From positions 5,394,001 to 5,458,000 of the forward strand of contig OY751487.1 of the NCBI GenBank assembly GCA_963565915.1: a stretch of DNA of 64,000 bases. Direction: 5' to 3'. This DNA comes from Entoloma clypeatum. Taxonomy: Eukaryota > Basidiomycota > Agaricomycetes > Agaricales > Entolomataceae. Below the pieces are notes generated by a model that worked only from the letters and a program-made list of their open reading frames with translations, was not told the origin of the DNA and made no database searches. The position numbers and the translations under genes were made by a program. The stretch's first letter is position 1. Every line of letters starts with the position of its first letter. Below, piece by piece: positions 32,505 through 44,157 of this stretch.

Positions 32505-33349
32505 GATGCTTGGATAGATAAGGATCAGATAAGAATCTGTGAGGTTTGCCTACAAAAACATGATTCAGAGCAGAAAAATATTGGATTGACCTACAATATG
32601 TCTTCAGATGTATTTATTGTTGCTTGAGACAATGTAGGAGGCCCTCAGAGCAAGTGTGGAGAAAAAGAGGCCTGTGAGAGTCATGTTTTCCGTGCAGCAC
32701 CAATGTCTTGCGGCAAGTTCCCATGGCCTGCCACCCATATGATGGAGCAAAATCTCGCGAGCTGAATATCTTTTCACATGCTCAATGGATTGACAAGGTG
32801 TTGGTGGCGAATATGCACCATTTTGTAGGCCCGTTCGATTTGTTGGACCCGATTTTTTATTTTCTGAAGCTATCATGGTGAAATATACAATTTTATGAGT
32901 AAAAATGCGCCATTAGCAGTGTTCCTTTCACTGAAATAAAAAATGCCTCCAATCAGTTGAAAGAGCTCAGGAAATAGTGCAACTTCCTCCTTTACACCTT
33001 GTCAATTCATTGAGTCCGTGTAAAGTTATTCACCAGCCAAGTTTCCCTCTTATTTTTGGGCTACTTTGGCTGAGGGTTTCCCAGTTTGACTACTTCCAGG
33101 GTATGTATTGATTAACTGGTAGTACTAGCATACAGATAAACTATTTCTATCACTATTCCAAGCATTACATCCAGCGAGATCTCGCTTTGTGGAACCCAAA
33201 ACGGCTGGGTCAGTCAGTGTGATGGCTGTGTCGCATGTGACAGCTTGTGACTGGGGTTACCCATACCGGCAGTTGCCCACCCCCACTAATTGAGGAGGCC
33301 CGGAGATAAGGGTCGAGGTACCCTGAATGAGTGGCGGTGCTGGCGTCTG
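32505..33349. other. Intergenic stretch between two minus-strand genes
   Basis: 5' flank of the gene at 29139-32504 and 3' flank of the gene at 33350-35353. A 90-residue minus frame (32604-32876) has no supporting features. Nothing else is recognised. Confidence 0.5.
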
Positions 33350-35353
33350 TCAAACAGCTGTTAGGCCCACCGTCGTTGACTCGAAATCGCCGCCTGGAGC
33401 GGATGAAGCTGGACCTTGCAGAAACAAAGGCAGTATGTTTACCAAAGGGGGTATACGTTCAGGCAGCGGCAAGCAAGATGAGATCGCATTGAGGGATGTG
33501 TTGAAAGAAGTGGAGGAGGCAGTTGGAACAGTTGTTGATAATGGTTCTGAAGAGGGAAAGGGTTGCGCACAGTGGGCGCCATCCACGTGCAAGACTTCTG
33601 GAGGTGCACCCAAACCAAAGAAATCCATGCTGATCGACAATGAGGCAGTTGGAAACACCATCAAAGGGAAAAAGTTCAGGCCATGGATGCTATCGGTGTG
33701 CGATTCTTCAGGAAGTACGACCAAACCCAATAAATTGACGTTGCTTGATGAGGAAGATGGAAGTGTCATCCCAGTATCGCAGATTTCAAGGCCGAAGTCA
33801 CGCTGGAAATCAAACCTGAGGCCATTGCTGGAGGTTGAGAAATCGGAGGCCAGATCCAACATCGAGGTCAAACTGACTTCTGTTAAGCTATTGGGGGTGG
33901 GCGCTGGTGGCGGGGAGGTTATCATTGCAATGGGGGCCAGTGGTGAGGACATCACCACTGCAGTGGAGGCCGGCGGTGAGGACATTGCCATTGCAGTTGG
34001 TGTTGGCAATGCGCCTTGCGCGCTACGACAGTTATTCTCATCCGGCACTCCAGGCCTCTTGACCTGTGGCGCTATGACCCCAGAGTCATTTTTCAGCGTA
34101 TGCAAATACATGTCAAGGCACTCCTGTTGATCTTCATACGCTGCCATGATATTACCGTGAGTGCGATTGCCATTTAAATAGCTGCCATACTCACAAAACA
34201 CTCGCTCCAGAAAGTTACAAAATGGACCCATAATGCTCTCCTGGAACCTTTCCTCGTATAGTTGCCAGGTGAGGCCCGTCGCATGCGCCTGCCCAATATG
34301 ACAACTACAGAGCAACGAATTAATTCCCGATAATCATGTCAAAGCTTATTTACACACCTATAGCTTTGGCGGAATCCTTTATCGTTTAGGCCACCCATCA
34401 TCATCGAGAATGCCCAGCCAGTTTTGCTTTTGAGTTCTTGCAGGATGCGAGGGATGAGAGTGTCAAGATTATCAATAATTCTATTAAATGAATTGTGAGT
34501 CTTTACATACACAACTTGTCTCCTGATACACGTACATTTGCTTCTGACTGAAATCTGGAGCGCTACCTCCCATGACCCAGTTGTTGGCATCATTGCCGTC
34601 GCTGCCGCCGCCATCTGTCCCGATGCTTTTAGCCATGTCGCTGCCTGGAATCTCCTCCATCTCATTCTTTGAGCCGCATAGGGCGGCCTCTTCATCCAGT
34701 TTGTTCCTGTAGTCTTCCACTGCTTTCACAATGTTTGGGTTGTTTATTCCCTCCTTGTTCCACAGTTTCTTTATCAGTGCACTCCGTATACCCAGTATCT
34801 GGGCTCTGTGAAGTTTTTTTTCAATGGCGGTCGCGTCCTCTGGGGGCATGGGTATGTGTGCGGTAGCATCCTCAAGTTTCATTGCGAAATATTCGGGATA
34901 CAACTTCACGAAGACTTGGCTAGATTGCTTCTTCCGCTTCATCTTTGGTTTCCCAATGAGCTTATCGATGATGTTTTTCGACCATGATTGGCGACCTCCA
35001 GATGTTTTCAGTTGACCAGAGTGCCAATCCAGATATGTGTTTATTTGCTATCCCAGGAATACATGAATATAATAGCCCAAATGCAGGTATGACAAGACAC
35101 ATACCTCTTGACGTTTTTCTATGGCCTTACCCACAGCTAAGCTTCGTTGATGCTTCTGCTCGTCAGTGAGGGGACGGTCATCAGGACAAGGCTTTTCAAA
35201 GAGGCACTCGCTTTCAGGCCAACATTTCAGCCATTCTTCAATCGCGCGTGATGTGTAAGCCTTCTTGTCTCTTGCATCCAGGTAACCGGGGGTCATGCAG
35301 TTGAGGAATTTTTGTTGCTCTGGCATTCTGAACCATTTCCACCCATTGTCCAT
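33350..35353 (-). CDS. Four-exon protein of unknown function
   Basis: Exon 1 (35105-35353) starts MDNGWKWFRMPEQQ; intron 35048-35104 (GTATGT...GATAG, 57 nt); exon 2 from 35047 (INTYLDWHSGQLKTSG ... QSSQVFVKLYPEYF); a short intron of about 30-36 nt near 34482-34517; exon 3 (DNLDTLIPRILQELK, KTGWAFSMMMGG); intron 34305-34357 (53 nt); exon 4 to 33350 with a Pro/Ser/Thr-rich tail. The joins keep frame and no stop interrupts, giving roughly 620 residues. Layout and motifs (TGWAFS..GG; C-terminal FCNFLERVF) match a multicopy Agaricomycete family whose function I do not know. It sits inside the segment inverted between the two gypsy copies. The C-terminal half is low-complexity. Confidence 0.6.
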
Positions 35354-36160
35354 CGAGTGTAGGAAGGGCTCAGAAATGGAGGATGATCTTAGGCACGCCT
35401 TGCCAACCTCTTCTCTGGGACTTCTTGTCTCTCGGCTGTTTGGGGCTTATCAGGAACATGCATATTCACTTTTTTAAAAATACTAACACGCGGATATCAC
35501 ATTTACACATTTACAGCCATCTCCAACCACGAATGTCAGATTACGTGTTCGCGACCATCATCAGCAATCTACATGGCTACAGAGAAATGTCTCCACAAAC
35601 CGGTATCTTTTCTTTGTTCAATAATAAGGAGTGGATATTGCATTCGTGACCATCACTAACATTGAACTGCCTTTTTTGTCAGAATATGTGTTCGCGACCC
35701 TCTTTTCATCAAAATATGTGTTCGTGACCCTCATCAGCAAATCCATAGGACTGGTAGTCCCCCTCTATTTCCTGTAAGTGAAATCCGCTCTGTTTGCAAC
35801 CTATTCAATGCCGCAAGATCAGAAAGTGGCGAGCCCCCCATTCTGCTGCTGTTCTGTTCGCAACCTATTCAATACCTCCGCCGAGATAGGAAAGTGGTGA
35901 GTCCCACATTCTGTTGGTTCTTCAACTTAAACCTGTGCTACAGATTGTCGTTGGAGATCATCAGGTAAGCACTGCAAGTCACCGCGACCCCCGCACTTGC
36001 GTTTGACTGTAAGTTACAGTCATTTCTGCACCTTTTGATCCAGCCCCATCTGAGGAAGTCTACAAACGGACACACATACACACGGTTCAAAAGACGAGGC
36101 CCCAGCTGACCTACAATCTCAAGAGCAGCGCAGTTTCTCTTTCTTTCCCCCCATCTTACC
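35354..36160. repeat. Short direct repeats, no gene
   Basis: TGTTCGCGACC-type units recur near 35540, 35640, 35690 and 35720, and a block of about 75 bp (GCAACCTATTCAAT ... GAAAGTGG) is duplicated at roughly 35795-35840 and 35855-35900. The last 100 bases are the 5' flank of the gene at 36161. Confidence 0.55.
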
Positions 36161-36982
36161 ATGGGCACTGACCGTACGACTGCCAATTCTGCGAGCGTGG
36201 TGAATGACTTCACCTCCCTCTCTGAGCTTGTGGCCGCTTTCAACAGGCTTGCTGTCGCTGTTGAGTGTAGATTTCATAATCTGCTTCGAACTTCAACTCT
36301 TCTGACGTCGACTTGAATGCTAGATCTTTCTGCCAATAATGTTTCGTTGTCCACTGGCGTGGGTCAGATCATGCCGGGGGGCGGCACATTGAGCGTTGTT
36401 GAAGCAGGTTTGTGGCTTCGTGCGTCTCCCGGATTCTCAGACTCGAACAATACTATCAACAGGCTCTAATCATGCGACGTCTGGCCCCGCCGGTACTGCC
36501 CCCACCGCCCCGGCCCCTGATCTTGCTACTCCAACAACGCCAACTGTAACAACCGCTCCCGCCCCTTCCGCCATACCTACACCAACAAATGCTGTTCCTG
36601 TTGGCCCCACCATTCCCACGGTGCCATCCTCTCCTGCAGAAATTTTATCTCCCGTTCCTTCAGCACCTTCTGCTATCCTTCCTCCTGATGGAACGTCGGC
36701 CCCAGCAGCGCCTGGAAACATCCATCCGGATCAACTCCACCATCTTGTCCAGACCATGACTAGCCCTGATGGACGCTGGTATTTGATCACCTCTGGACGT
36801 CGTGTGGGCGTGTTTCCCACATGGTAGGTCTTGTGTTCTCTCTCCATACAATAGTAACATTTTTCTCTCAGGGAAGAAGCAGGACCCCTGGTCATCGGAT
36901 GCCCAAATGCGATTCACCGGCGTTATGATGATCGAGATGCGGCGATCAATACTTATTGTGCAGTTTTTCACCGCACATAAAT
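36161..36982 (+). CDS. Protein with RNase H1 N-terminal (viroplasmin-like) domain
   Basis: ATG at 36161. After a Pro/Ala/Thr-rich linker the C-terminus reads WYLITSGRRVGVFPTW, then, across an intron of about 48 nt (36824-36871, GTAGGT...CTCAG), EEAGPLVIGCPNAIHRR and YDDRDAAINTYCAVF. This is the pattern of the RNase H1 N-terminal hybrid-binding domain (Cauli_VI / viroplasmin family), which binds RNA-DNA hybrids; no RNase H catalytic domain follows. A second intron (about 36406-36460, GTTTGT...CAACAG) links VVEAG to SNHATSG. One in-frame TGA at 36314-36316 is not removed by an intron that I can define, so the first exon may be misread or the gene broken. Stop at 36980-36982. Confidence 0.6.
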
Positions 36983-37959
36983 AGTAGCACACATGAGCGT
37001 ATCATCTTTACTTTAAAACCATGGATCCCGCAAAATTTTATGATGGTTGTTCAGGATGAATTTAACAAAATCAGTTTGAGACGACGTCCTGAAGTATCCG
37101 AAAAAACTATCGGGAACCCCACCTGTGACCGCGACCTCAATCATGATCTCCCACCTCACACTCCGATTCCATGTCGTATGTCAGTTGGTCATCTGGAGAG
37201 CCTGCTGCCGATGACGATTCACTAGGTTGATGTATCATGTGTACAAACCGTGTTTTCTTTTGAGTAAATATCAAGGACAGGGAAGAGATAAGTTCAAGTG
37301 CTTATTCCAGAATCTTGCAACTTTGTACCTTTGTCATCATTGAGATTATCTGTGATTTCGTTGTGTCGGTGGTCTTGGCAGCCTCTTTCTGAGTAGCACA
37401 TAATCTGTAGTATGTCAATGAGCATGTAATGACGCTCTCTGAGCGTTGAAACAACATATGCACTTTCGCATCCGATCCTGAGCTTTCACTCTCAGAGTTT
37501 CTGCATTTCTGGAGAGATTCCGTGAAGATGTCATAGCCACCAGACCAGGGAAACTTACTTGGTGTTATATGCTGCACATACTGCCCGTCGACGTTCTTGA
37601 CGTTCGGCGGGGGAAAGTCGAGCCCGTGGCATAACCAAACTGGCTGTGATGTATGTTGTAAATGTAAATGAGAGTTGATGTCAGAGGTTGCAGATCACGC
37701 TTGTCACTGTTATGTGGTGTCAACTAATCCTTGAGAAATCTGCTTGTCACTGATGATCGTAGTGGGTCTATGAGGTGTCCCATGTGTAAGGGGGTCTCCA
37801 AGTGTCAGTAGCACCACCTGTAGAGGTGATAGATAGAGTGGAAATGACAAAAAGGACGAGGAGGTGATGAAATGATGTAATTCTCACCTCTCCCCAGATC
37901 CATGTGCCAGATAACCATAGAACAAATTGGAGTGTATGTGAGGGATACCATAGAGTGGT
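36983..37959. other. Gene-free flank of gypsy copy 4
   Basis: No supported gene. It includes a dispersed repeat copy at 37785-37959 (GGGTCTCCAAGTGTC start) that ends at the LTR. The five bases before the LTR are GTGGT (37955-37959). Confidence 0.55.
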
Positions 37960-38330
37960 TGGTACGGACTCTACGGTATGCGGACGACGTCATCACTTTT
38001 ACTTATCAGCCCGGCTCGGCGCCCTCTTACGAATACATTATGTCACAACATCTATTTCCATTCCCTTCGCTACCGCTCTGACTCATTCCGCAGTAGCTTT
38101 ACTCAGCTCCGCAGTATGTATGACTCATTGTACATAGCCTTCCGCAGTCGCCTTACTCAGGCGCACTGCCTTCCGCAGTACTGACTCATCCGCTACCGCC
38201 TATAGTCAGTACCTATATAAACCTCTTGTACTGTAGTAGATTCCTTAGATTTAGCAATCACATTGCTCTTCGCCTTTCCACTTTCCTGCACACTCTGCCC
38301 GAACCTTGGAACGGTTTGTTAAGCATAACA
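37960..38330 (+). repeat. LTR type A (5' LTR of copy 4)
   Basis: 371 bp, starts TGGTACGG (one change from TGTTACGG) and ends CATAACA. TATATAA at 38214-38220; predicted RNA start at 38247. Confidence 0.95.
38079..38188 (+). promoter_or_regulatory. Three TGACTCA sites upstream of the LTR TATA box
   Basis: TGACTCA occurs at 38079-38085, 38121-38127 and 38182-38188, within CCGCAG-rich repeats and upstream of TATATAA at 38214. TGACTCA is the binding site of Gcn4/AP-1-type bZIP factors, so stress or amino-acid-starvation control of the element is a possibility, not shown. Confidence 0.5.
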
Positions 38331-38332
38331 AG

Positions 38333-38343
38333 TTGCTAAATCT
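38333..38343 (+). promoter_or_regulatory. Self-primer binding site of gypsy copy 4
   Basis: TTGCTAAATCT, 2 nt after the 5' LTR, is fully complementary to AGATTTAGCAA at 38247-38257, which begins 33 nt after the first base of TATATAA. The same pairing exists in copy 3. Confidence 0.75.
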
Positions 38344-38349
38344 CGTTAG

Positions 38350-39119
38350 GTTCGCCCAGAGCGAAGAGAGCAACTACCAGACGAGTCAAGACGTCGCGCT
38401 TCTTTGAAGACTTCACCAGTAACCCATTCGCCTCACCAGAAGCCCGACAGGAGGAGCTAAGTCCTCGAGACAGTATCGATTTTACACTCATCCAGCAGTA
38501 TATCGAATCGGAGATCCGTCGCATCCTACAGCAGGTGCTTGACGAAGAACTAGACAACGACGAGCATCGCCCCCACGGCGAGATAGCAGAGAGCATCCAT
38601 CTTGCTCGACAACACCAGATCGCGCGTTACAACGCCCGACAGAACGAACTCGAAAGCTTTCGCGTTCAAGAAGGACCTCAGACAGGTCGGATCACAGAGA
38701 TCAGAGAGTTTATCGGTGTCCAGACAACCGTTATCAGAAGATTGATTAGGACGCTCACATTGAGACGTCCCAGAGCCGCATCATCACGTCGTACTCGAAG
38801 CAACAGATCTACGCCCACTTTACAACCACCAAACAACAGACCGAGTACGGTCGTTGGGCACGAAACGAGAGACTTGACCCCTTCTCACAACCGACAGACG
38901 CGCAGGAACAGAGATTCCTTAGAGATCTACAGAGGAAATACCCCGAACGTTTTGCCACCGATTCCACCGACGAGTCCCCTGACGAATTTGCTTTTGACTC
39001 CGCGCAGTCAGATATTGAACAGACGCCTAGAACAGGGACTCATTTTCAACCCTTACCTGTATCCCGAACCCCATCTTCATCCCAACAACCCGACCCCTCT
39101 CCTTCTCCGCAGACTCTAG
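38350..39119 (+). CDS. Leader ORF upstream of gag, copy 4
   Basis: Identical in sequence to the leader region of copy 3. The frame continues from near the LTR through FTSNPFASPEARQEE and a Gln/Arg-rich helix; near 38745 coding character shifts to the frame of gag. No ATG start is evident. It is probably the N-terminal part of a longer Gag read by frameshift, or a leader peptide; unproved. Confidence 0.4.
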
Positions 39120-39121
39120 AC

Positions 39122-39988
39122 ATGGCAGAAGCTCCGGCAGTACAAACGATGGATACATCCAAGATCATCAAGGATCCTGGGATGTTCAAGGACAGACACA
39201 CCTTTGACGAGTGGTGGAAAGCCACCAAACTATACATCAGGTTCCAAAAAAGCCTAACAGACGATCAGAAGATTCTTGCGGTGCTATCCCGCATGATGGA
39301 AGGGTCCGGCAGGCACTGGGCCAGTAACAAGTTAGACGCTCTTGCCGTTGACAACGAGAACATCACCTGGCTAGGATTCTCCGATGATATCGCCACACGA
39401 TTCTCTATCGCCAATAAATCAGTCGCTGCCAAAGCAAGACTCGAAGTTCTGAGACAAGAGAAATGCACCGTCGACGAATTCTTAGACGAATTCGAAGAGC
39501 TCTTGAAGCTGTCAAACCTTGGCGAAGAAACTGGGAAATACATCCTAGAAAAGAACGTCAACCGCAGAATCTCTGAACAAGTGGCTAGTGATGCCAAAAC
39601 GTACTCCGAGTACGCAAAGGAGATCCGAAACAAGGGACGACAGATGGAGGGACACGCACTGGTCATCCGAGGTGGCGGTGACATGCGTACCGGATCGGGT
39701 ACCACTTATGGTGGTCAAGGCAAGGCCATGGAGATCGACAAAGCAGGAGTGGCCCGTTGCTACAACTGTCAACGTTTCGGTCACCTCGCTAAAGACTGCA
39801 GCGCTCCAAAGAAGAAAGATGGTCGCAAGTGTTTCAACTGCGATCAAGAAGGCCATATTGCGCGCAACTGCCGCAAGCCGAAGAAGAACTCCGGAAGGGT
39901 TAGGAAGGTGTCTGAGGAAGATGCCGAGAATGATGAAACCACAATCTTAGAAGCCGACAAGAAGGATTTTCCCGAAGGGTCCGATTAA
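39122..39988 (+). CDS. gag: Gypsy Gag, copy 4
   Basis: 288 residues, identical to copy 3, with a capsid-like N-terminal region and two CCHC knuckles near residues 215-265. It ends at TAA 39986-39988. The pol frame is open across this stop in -1 phase from about 39938, which allows a Gag-Pol fusion by frameshifting. The neighbouring leader frame upstream may extend the N-terminus. Confidence 0.93.
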   Translation: MAEAPAVQTMDTSKIIKDPGMFKDRHTFDEWWKATKLYIRFQKSLTDDQKILAVLSRMMEGSGRHWASNKLDALAVDNENITWLGFSDDIATRFSIANKSVAAKARLEVLRQEKCTVDEFLDEFEELLKLSNLGEETGKYILEKNVNRRISEQVASDAKTYSEYAKEIRNKGRQMEGHALVIRGGGDMRTGSGTTYGGQGKAMEIDKAGVARCYNCQRFGHLAKDCSAPKKKDGRKCFNCDQEGHIARNCRKPKKNSGRVRKVSEEDAENDETTILEADKKDFPEGSD

Positions 39989-40029
39989 ACGACGCTAAGT
40001 CGCGACCCTTATCTATTAAACGGACTTGC

Positions 40030-43000
40030 TTGCCTTGTATGACTGCAGACAATAGAACCTATGTCATCCCTGCCAAGCGAGCCGCTGCGTCGACTAAGAT
40101 TGTGAAGGGAGACAAACCTCCGAAACGACGAGAGATCAGGCTGTTAGCTCAACTCAAAACACGACGAGGACCAAAGGTCATTCGACCTGAGGTTGATAGT
40201 GGATGTGAACGCACATGCATCCATCCCAGAATAGTACGCGAACAGAACCTCCCTACGCGAGGAATACCACCCATAGCAATTCTAAATGCGGATGGATCAC
40301 CAAATCGACAACAGAGAGCGAACCAACTTGCCGAAGTCAAACTGGATTTGGGAACACATCAGGAAACCATGGAAGCGATGGTACTGGACATCGGGAGAAC
40401 GGACATGCTCTTGGGACATGACTGGTTGGTACACCACAATCCTACGATCAATTGGACAACCGGCGCTGTAACGTTCAACCGGTGCCCAACAACATGCCGA
40501 ACCAAACATTCGGAATTCAGGGTTAACCTTGATGGTCGCAAACACCGGGTTCGCATGGTTGAGGTACGCGACAAAGATGCACCCAAGAAGTCGGATCAGA
40601 AATGGAAGCCTGGAGACCCTATATTGGAAGCTGTCACTCCCACACCACCTCCCACAACCAAACGACCCTCATATGTTGATCGATTTACTCACCTCTTCGA
40701 GAAGGAGAACTTTGATAAGATCCCGAAGGAAAGGGAATGGGACCATGGTATTGAACTTACACCGGACGCACCAAAGGAACTAGGAGGAAATACATATCCC
40801 ATGACACAAAAGGAACAAGAGGAACTGGACGCATTCATTGACGAGGGTCTAGCAACTGGGAAGATCCGCCCGTCCAAATCCCCTTATGCCTCCCCTTGCT
40901 TCTTCATCAACAAGAAGGATGGTTCCAAACGATTGGTACAAGACTACTGCATGGTCAACAAATTCACGGTCAAAGACAAATTCCCACTCCCTCGCATCTC
41001 CGATCTCTTGGACGTGCTGAAAGATGCAGTCTACTTCAATAAGATGGACATCATGTGGGGTTACAACAATGTCCGGATTAAAGAAGGCGATGAATGGAAG
41101 GCTGCCTTCCTTACCAGTCGAGGATTGTTTGAACCATTGGTCATGTTTTTCGGCCTTTGCAACTCCCCGGGAACGTTCTCTCGGATGATGGCTAGTCTAT
41201 TCCGGGACCAGATCCGCCGACGCATCTGCGTGATCTACATGGATGACATCGTGGTTATTGGTAAAACCAAGGAAGAACTCGCGCGAAACACCGAAGAAAT
41301 TCTGCAGATCCTATCGGACAATGACTTGTTCCTGAAGGAGAAGAAGTGTTTCTGGGAAGTAACGAAATGCCCCATATTGGGATATGTCGTTGGTGAAGGA
41401 CGTGTCGAGATGGAAACCGAGAAGGTGGACACGATCCAAAACTGGCGAGCACCCACATCAAAAAAGGAAGTCCAGAAGTTCCTTGGGTTTGCTAACTTCT
41501 ATCGGCGCTTCATTGAAGGATACTCAAACATCGCGAAACCACTTACCGCGCTCACAGGCGGCACTGCGTTTACTTGGGGACCAATAGAACAAAAGGCATT
41601 TGAAGGTCTCATACAGGCGATCACATCGGCACCAGTCTTGGCATTACCAAAACCAGATGGACAGTTCAGGGTCGAAACCGATGCATCGGGCTATGCAATT
41701 GGGGCTGTACTCTCTCAAAAACAGGACGACAAATGGCATCCTATCGCGTTCTTGTCGCGGACCATGTCCGCGGCCGAACAAAATTACGAGATATACGACA
41801 AAGAGCTCTTGGCAGTCATGGAAGCACTGAAAGATTGGAGACACTATCTGCTCGAAGCCAGGGAACGCTTCGAGATCTTAACTGATCACAAGAACCTGGA
41901 GTATTTCCGCCGTCCTCAGGACCTAAATCAACGACAAAGGCGCTGGAAGATGAAGTTACAAGATTATGACTTCGAACTACGGCATGTGCCTGGCAAGACA
42001 AATGCAAAAGCGGACATCCTGTCGCGCTTACCCTGGTATGAAACGGAACTCGAACCACAAGACAGTGACCAAATGCTCAAGGAGGGACTATTCTTGAAAC
42101 GATTGGAATCAGAAGATGTGGTACAAATGGAGATGTTCACGGAGGAACAATTCTTTGAAAGGGGTGAAACATCTGATTCCATCAAGATTGGAAACATCAC
42201 AACCATCGAAAATCCGTGGATCGCACGCATCAAGGGTTCAAACCGCATGGAGACAGAAGTAGCCCAGGGTCTAAAAAAGAACCCTCATTGGTATCAACAG
42301 GAAAACGGCATCACATATGCAGGCGAACGAGTCTATGTTCCACCGGACCCACAACTGCGTCAAGAACTAATGTTTGAATCACACGATGCACCAGTGGCTG
42401 GACATCCAGGACAGTATCGAACACATGAACTCCTCACTCGCACCTACTGGTGGCCTACCATCCTGCATGATGTAAAGAAATACGTAAAGGGTTGCGACAC
42501 CTGTCAGCGCAACAAGATCAACAGACAGAAACGACATGCTCCGCTACACCCCCATGCAGCACCAAGTCATCCATGGGAAGACATAGGGATTGACGTCGTG
42601 GGACCGATACCAGAGTCTGATGGAAAGAATGCGATCCTGGTCATCACGGATAGACATTCGAAGATGCTTCATCTCATTCCGACAACCGTGGAATTATCGG
42701 CTGAAGGATTAGCCAAGATCTATCGGGATCAGATATGGAAGCTCCACGGAATCCCCAAGAAAATCATCAGTGACAGGGGACCACAGTTCGCCGCGAAGTT
42801 CATGGAGATACTTTGCCGCATGTTAGGGATCAAAAGGAACCTGTCCACCGCATACCACCCACAGACGGATGGGCAAGCCGAACGATCGCATCAGGAAACA
42901 GAAGCGTTCTTACGAAACTTCGTCAACCATCTGCAAGATGATTGGGCTGAATGGATCGCAATCGCCGAATTCCAGTACAATGACAAAGAACATCAGGCGA

Positions 43001-43638
43001 CGAAGCATACACCATTCTACCTCAACTATGGCTTACATCCTTGGAAGGGAGAACTTGTGTTGGAAGACACCAACCCGGCCGCCAACAGCTTCTTGGAAAA
43101 ACTCAAACAAGCACGAGAAGAAGCCAATGCAGCGCTGAAACAGGCACAGGATCAGATGAAGAAGACAGTTGACACACGACGAAGCCCGTCTCGGAACTAC
43201 CGCGTCGGAGACAAGGTGTGGCTGGAAGGGACTAACATCAGGACTGATCGTCCCTCAAAGAAACTTGACGCCCTCCGACACGGACCATTCAAAGTCCTAG
43301 AGAAGAAAGGAGCTAGCGCATACCGTCTTGATCTTCCCAAAACCTGGAAAATGATCCACCCTGTGTTCAACGAGACCCTGTTGTCGCCATACGAAACCCC
43401 GAAGTATGCCATTCAGAAAAAGAAGCCAGCCCCTGATCCGATCATCGTCGAAGGACGAGAAGAATACCATGTCTCCACGATCCTGGACTCTCGGAAATTC
43501 CGCGGAAAGATCCAGTACCTTGTCCAATGGGAAGGGTATGGCCCAGAAGAGAACACGTGGGAACCTCGGGGTAATGTTCAGAATGCTCAAGACTTGATCC
43601 GAGATTTTCATCGGCAAAATCCATCGCGTCCACGATAA
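40030..43638 (+). CDS. pol: Gypsy polyprotein Pol, copy 4
   Basis: Uninterrupted frame of 1202 codons; the first ATG is at 40039. Domain order as in copy 3: protease, reverse transcriptase (YMDD near 41236), RNase H (near 41671), integrase zinc-binding region, integrase core with D, D and E near residues 854, 913 and 950, and chromodomain near the end. It differs from copy 3 in about ten residues, all after 42655 (for example HSKML against HLKML, FAAKF against FAVKF). All catalytic residues are present, so the copy may be functional if the recombinant LTRs still support transcription and strand transfer. Confidence 0.96.
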   Translation: MPCMTADNRTYVIPAKRAAASTKIVKGDKPPKRREIRLLAQLKTRRGPKVIRPEVDSGCERTCIHPRIVREQNLPTRGIPPIAILNADGSPNRQQRANQLAEVKLDLGTHQETMEAMVLDIGRTDMLLGHDWLVHHNPTINWTTGAVTFNRCPTTCRTKHSEFRVNLDGRKHRVRMVEVRDKDAPKKSDQKWKPGDPILEAVTPTPPPTTKRPSYVDRFTHLFEKENFDKIPKEREWDHGIELTPDAPKELGGNTYPMTQKEQEELDAFIDEGLATGKIRPSKSPYASPCFFINKKDGSKRLVQDYCMVNKFTVKDKFPLPRISDLLDVLKDAVYFNKMDIMWGYNNVRIKEGDEWKAAFLTSRGLFEPLVMFFGLCNSPGTFSRMMASLFRDQIRRRICVIYMDDIVVIGKTKEELARNTEEILQILSDNDLFLKEKKCFWEVTKCPILGYVVGEGRVEMETEKVDTIQNWRAPTSKKEVQKFLGFANFYRRFIEGYSNIAKPLTALTGGTAFTWGPIEQKAFEGLIQAITSAPVLALPKPDGQFRVETDASGYAIGAVLSQKQDDKWHPIAFLSRTMSAAEQNYEIYDKELLAVMEALKDWRHYLLEARERFEILTDHKNLEYFRRPQDLNQRQRRWKMKLQDYDFELRHVPGKTNAKADILSRLPWYETELEPQDSDQMLKEGLFLKRLESEDVVQMEMFTEEQFFERGETSDSIKIGNITTIENPWIARIKGSNRMETEVAQGLKKNPHWYQQENGITYAGERVYVPPDPQLRQELMFESHDAPVAGHPGQYRTHELLTRTYWWPTILHDVKKYVKGCDTCQRNKINRQKRHAPLHPHAAPSHPWEDIGIDVVGPIPESDGKNAILVITDRHSKMLHLIPTTVELSAEGLAKIYRDQIWKLHGIPKKIISDRGPQFAAKFMEILCRMLGIKRNLSTAYHPQTDGQAERSHQETEAFLRNFVNHLQDDWAEWIAIAEFQYNDKEHQATKHTPFYLNYGLHPWKGELVLEDTNPAANSFLEKLKQAREEANAALKQAQDQMKKTVDTRRSPSRNYRVGDKVWLEGTNIRTDRPSKKLDALRHGPFKVLEKKGASAYRLDLPKTWKMIHPVFNETLLSPYETPKYAIQKKKPAPDPIIVEGREEYHVSTILDSRKFRGKIQYLVQWEGYGPEENTWEPRGNVQNAQDLIRDFHRQNPSRPR

Positions 43639-43754
43639 AAGATAAACCGCGAAATCCATTTTTCATACCGATTTCTGTCACATCGAGTTCCCCGCTCCAA
43701 CTCTCCTCGCCCAACACGCCGTTCTTCTTATACCTTTCGAACCTCATCTCCACC

Positions 43755-44120
43755 ATGTCCAACATCACCACCTCCACCGACGCTTCCGACATCAACCCCA
43801 CCATTACCACCCTCATTGGCGAAGCGCTCTCCATGCGCGACCAGATCCATGCGCTTGAAACCTCCGTCGCCGACATCCTCCACCGACAGATGCATATCCG
43901 TCTCCACACCCTATCCGACTTGCCAACCGCTCCCACTGCTGAGGAGAAACTTATCCTCAAAAATTATACCAACACCCTTGCCGTCGAGAATCGACGCCTT
44001 CGCCTCGCCGTTCGAGGTTTAGAGTTTGCCACGGCGGTAAACGACGAACTGATAAAGGACTGGGGCAACCGAGCTGATCCTACCTGGACCGATCCAGGCG
44101 GCAACGACGGATGGGAATAG
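43755..44120 (+). CDS. Third ORF of gypsy copy 4, helical protein in env position
   Basis: 121 residues from MSNITTSTDASD, starting 117 nt after the pol stop and ending 37 nt before the 3' LTR. The helical core (ALSMRDQIHALETS, LHRQMHIRLH) and the Trp/Asp/Gly tail (WTDPGGNDGWE) are shared with the copy 3 ORF although DNA identity is far lower than in gag and pol. In the 29-codon core I count about ten synonymous and two amino-acid changes. No signal peptide, membrane segment or known domain. Role unknown; an accessory particle or chaperone-like function is speculation. Confidence 0.72.
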   Translation: MSNITTSTDASDINPTITTLIGEALSMRDQIHALETSVADILHRQMHIRLHTLSDLPTAPTAEEKLILKNYTNTLAVENRRLRLAVRGLEFATAVNDELIKDWGNRADPTWTDPGGNDGWE

Positions 44121-44157
44121 GTAGTCTGTGAGGACACAGACCTTGAGGAGAGGAACA

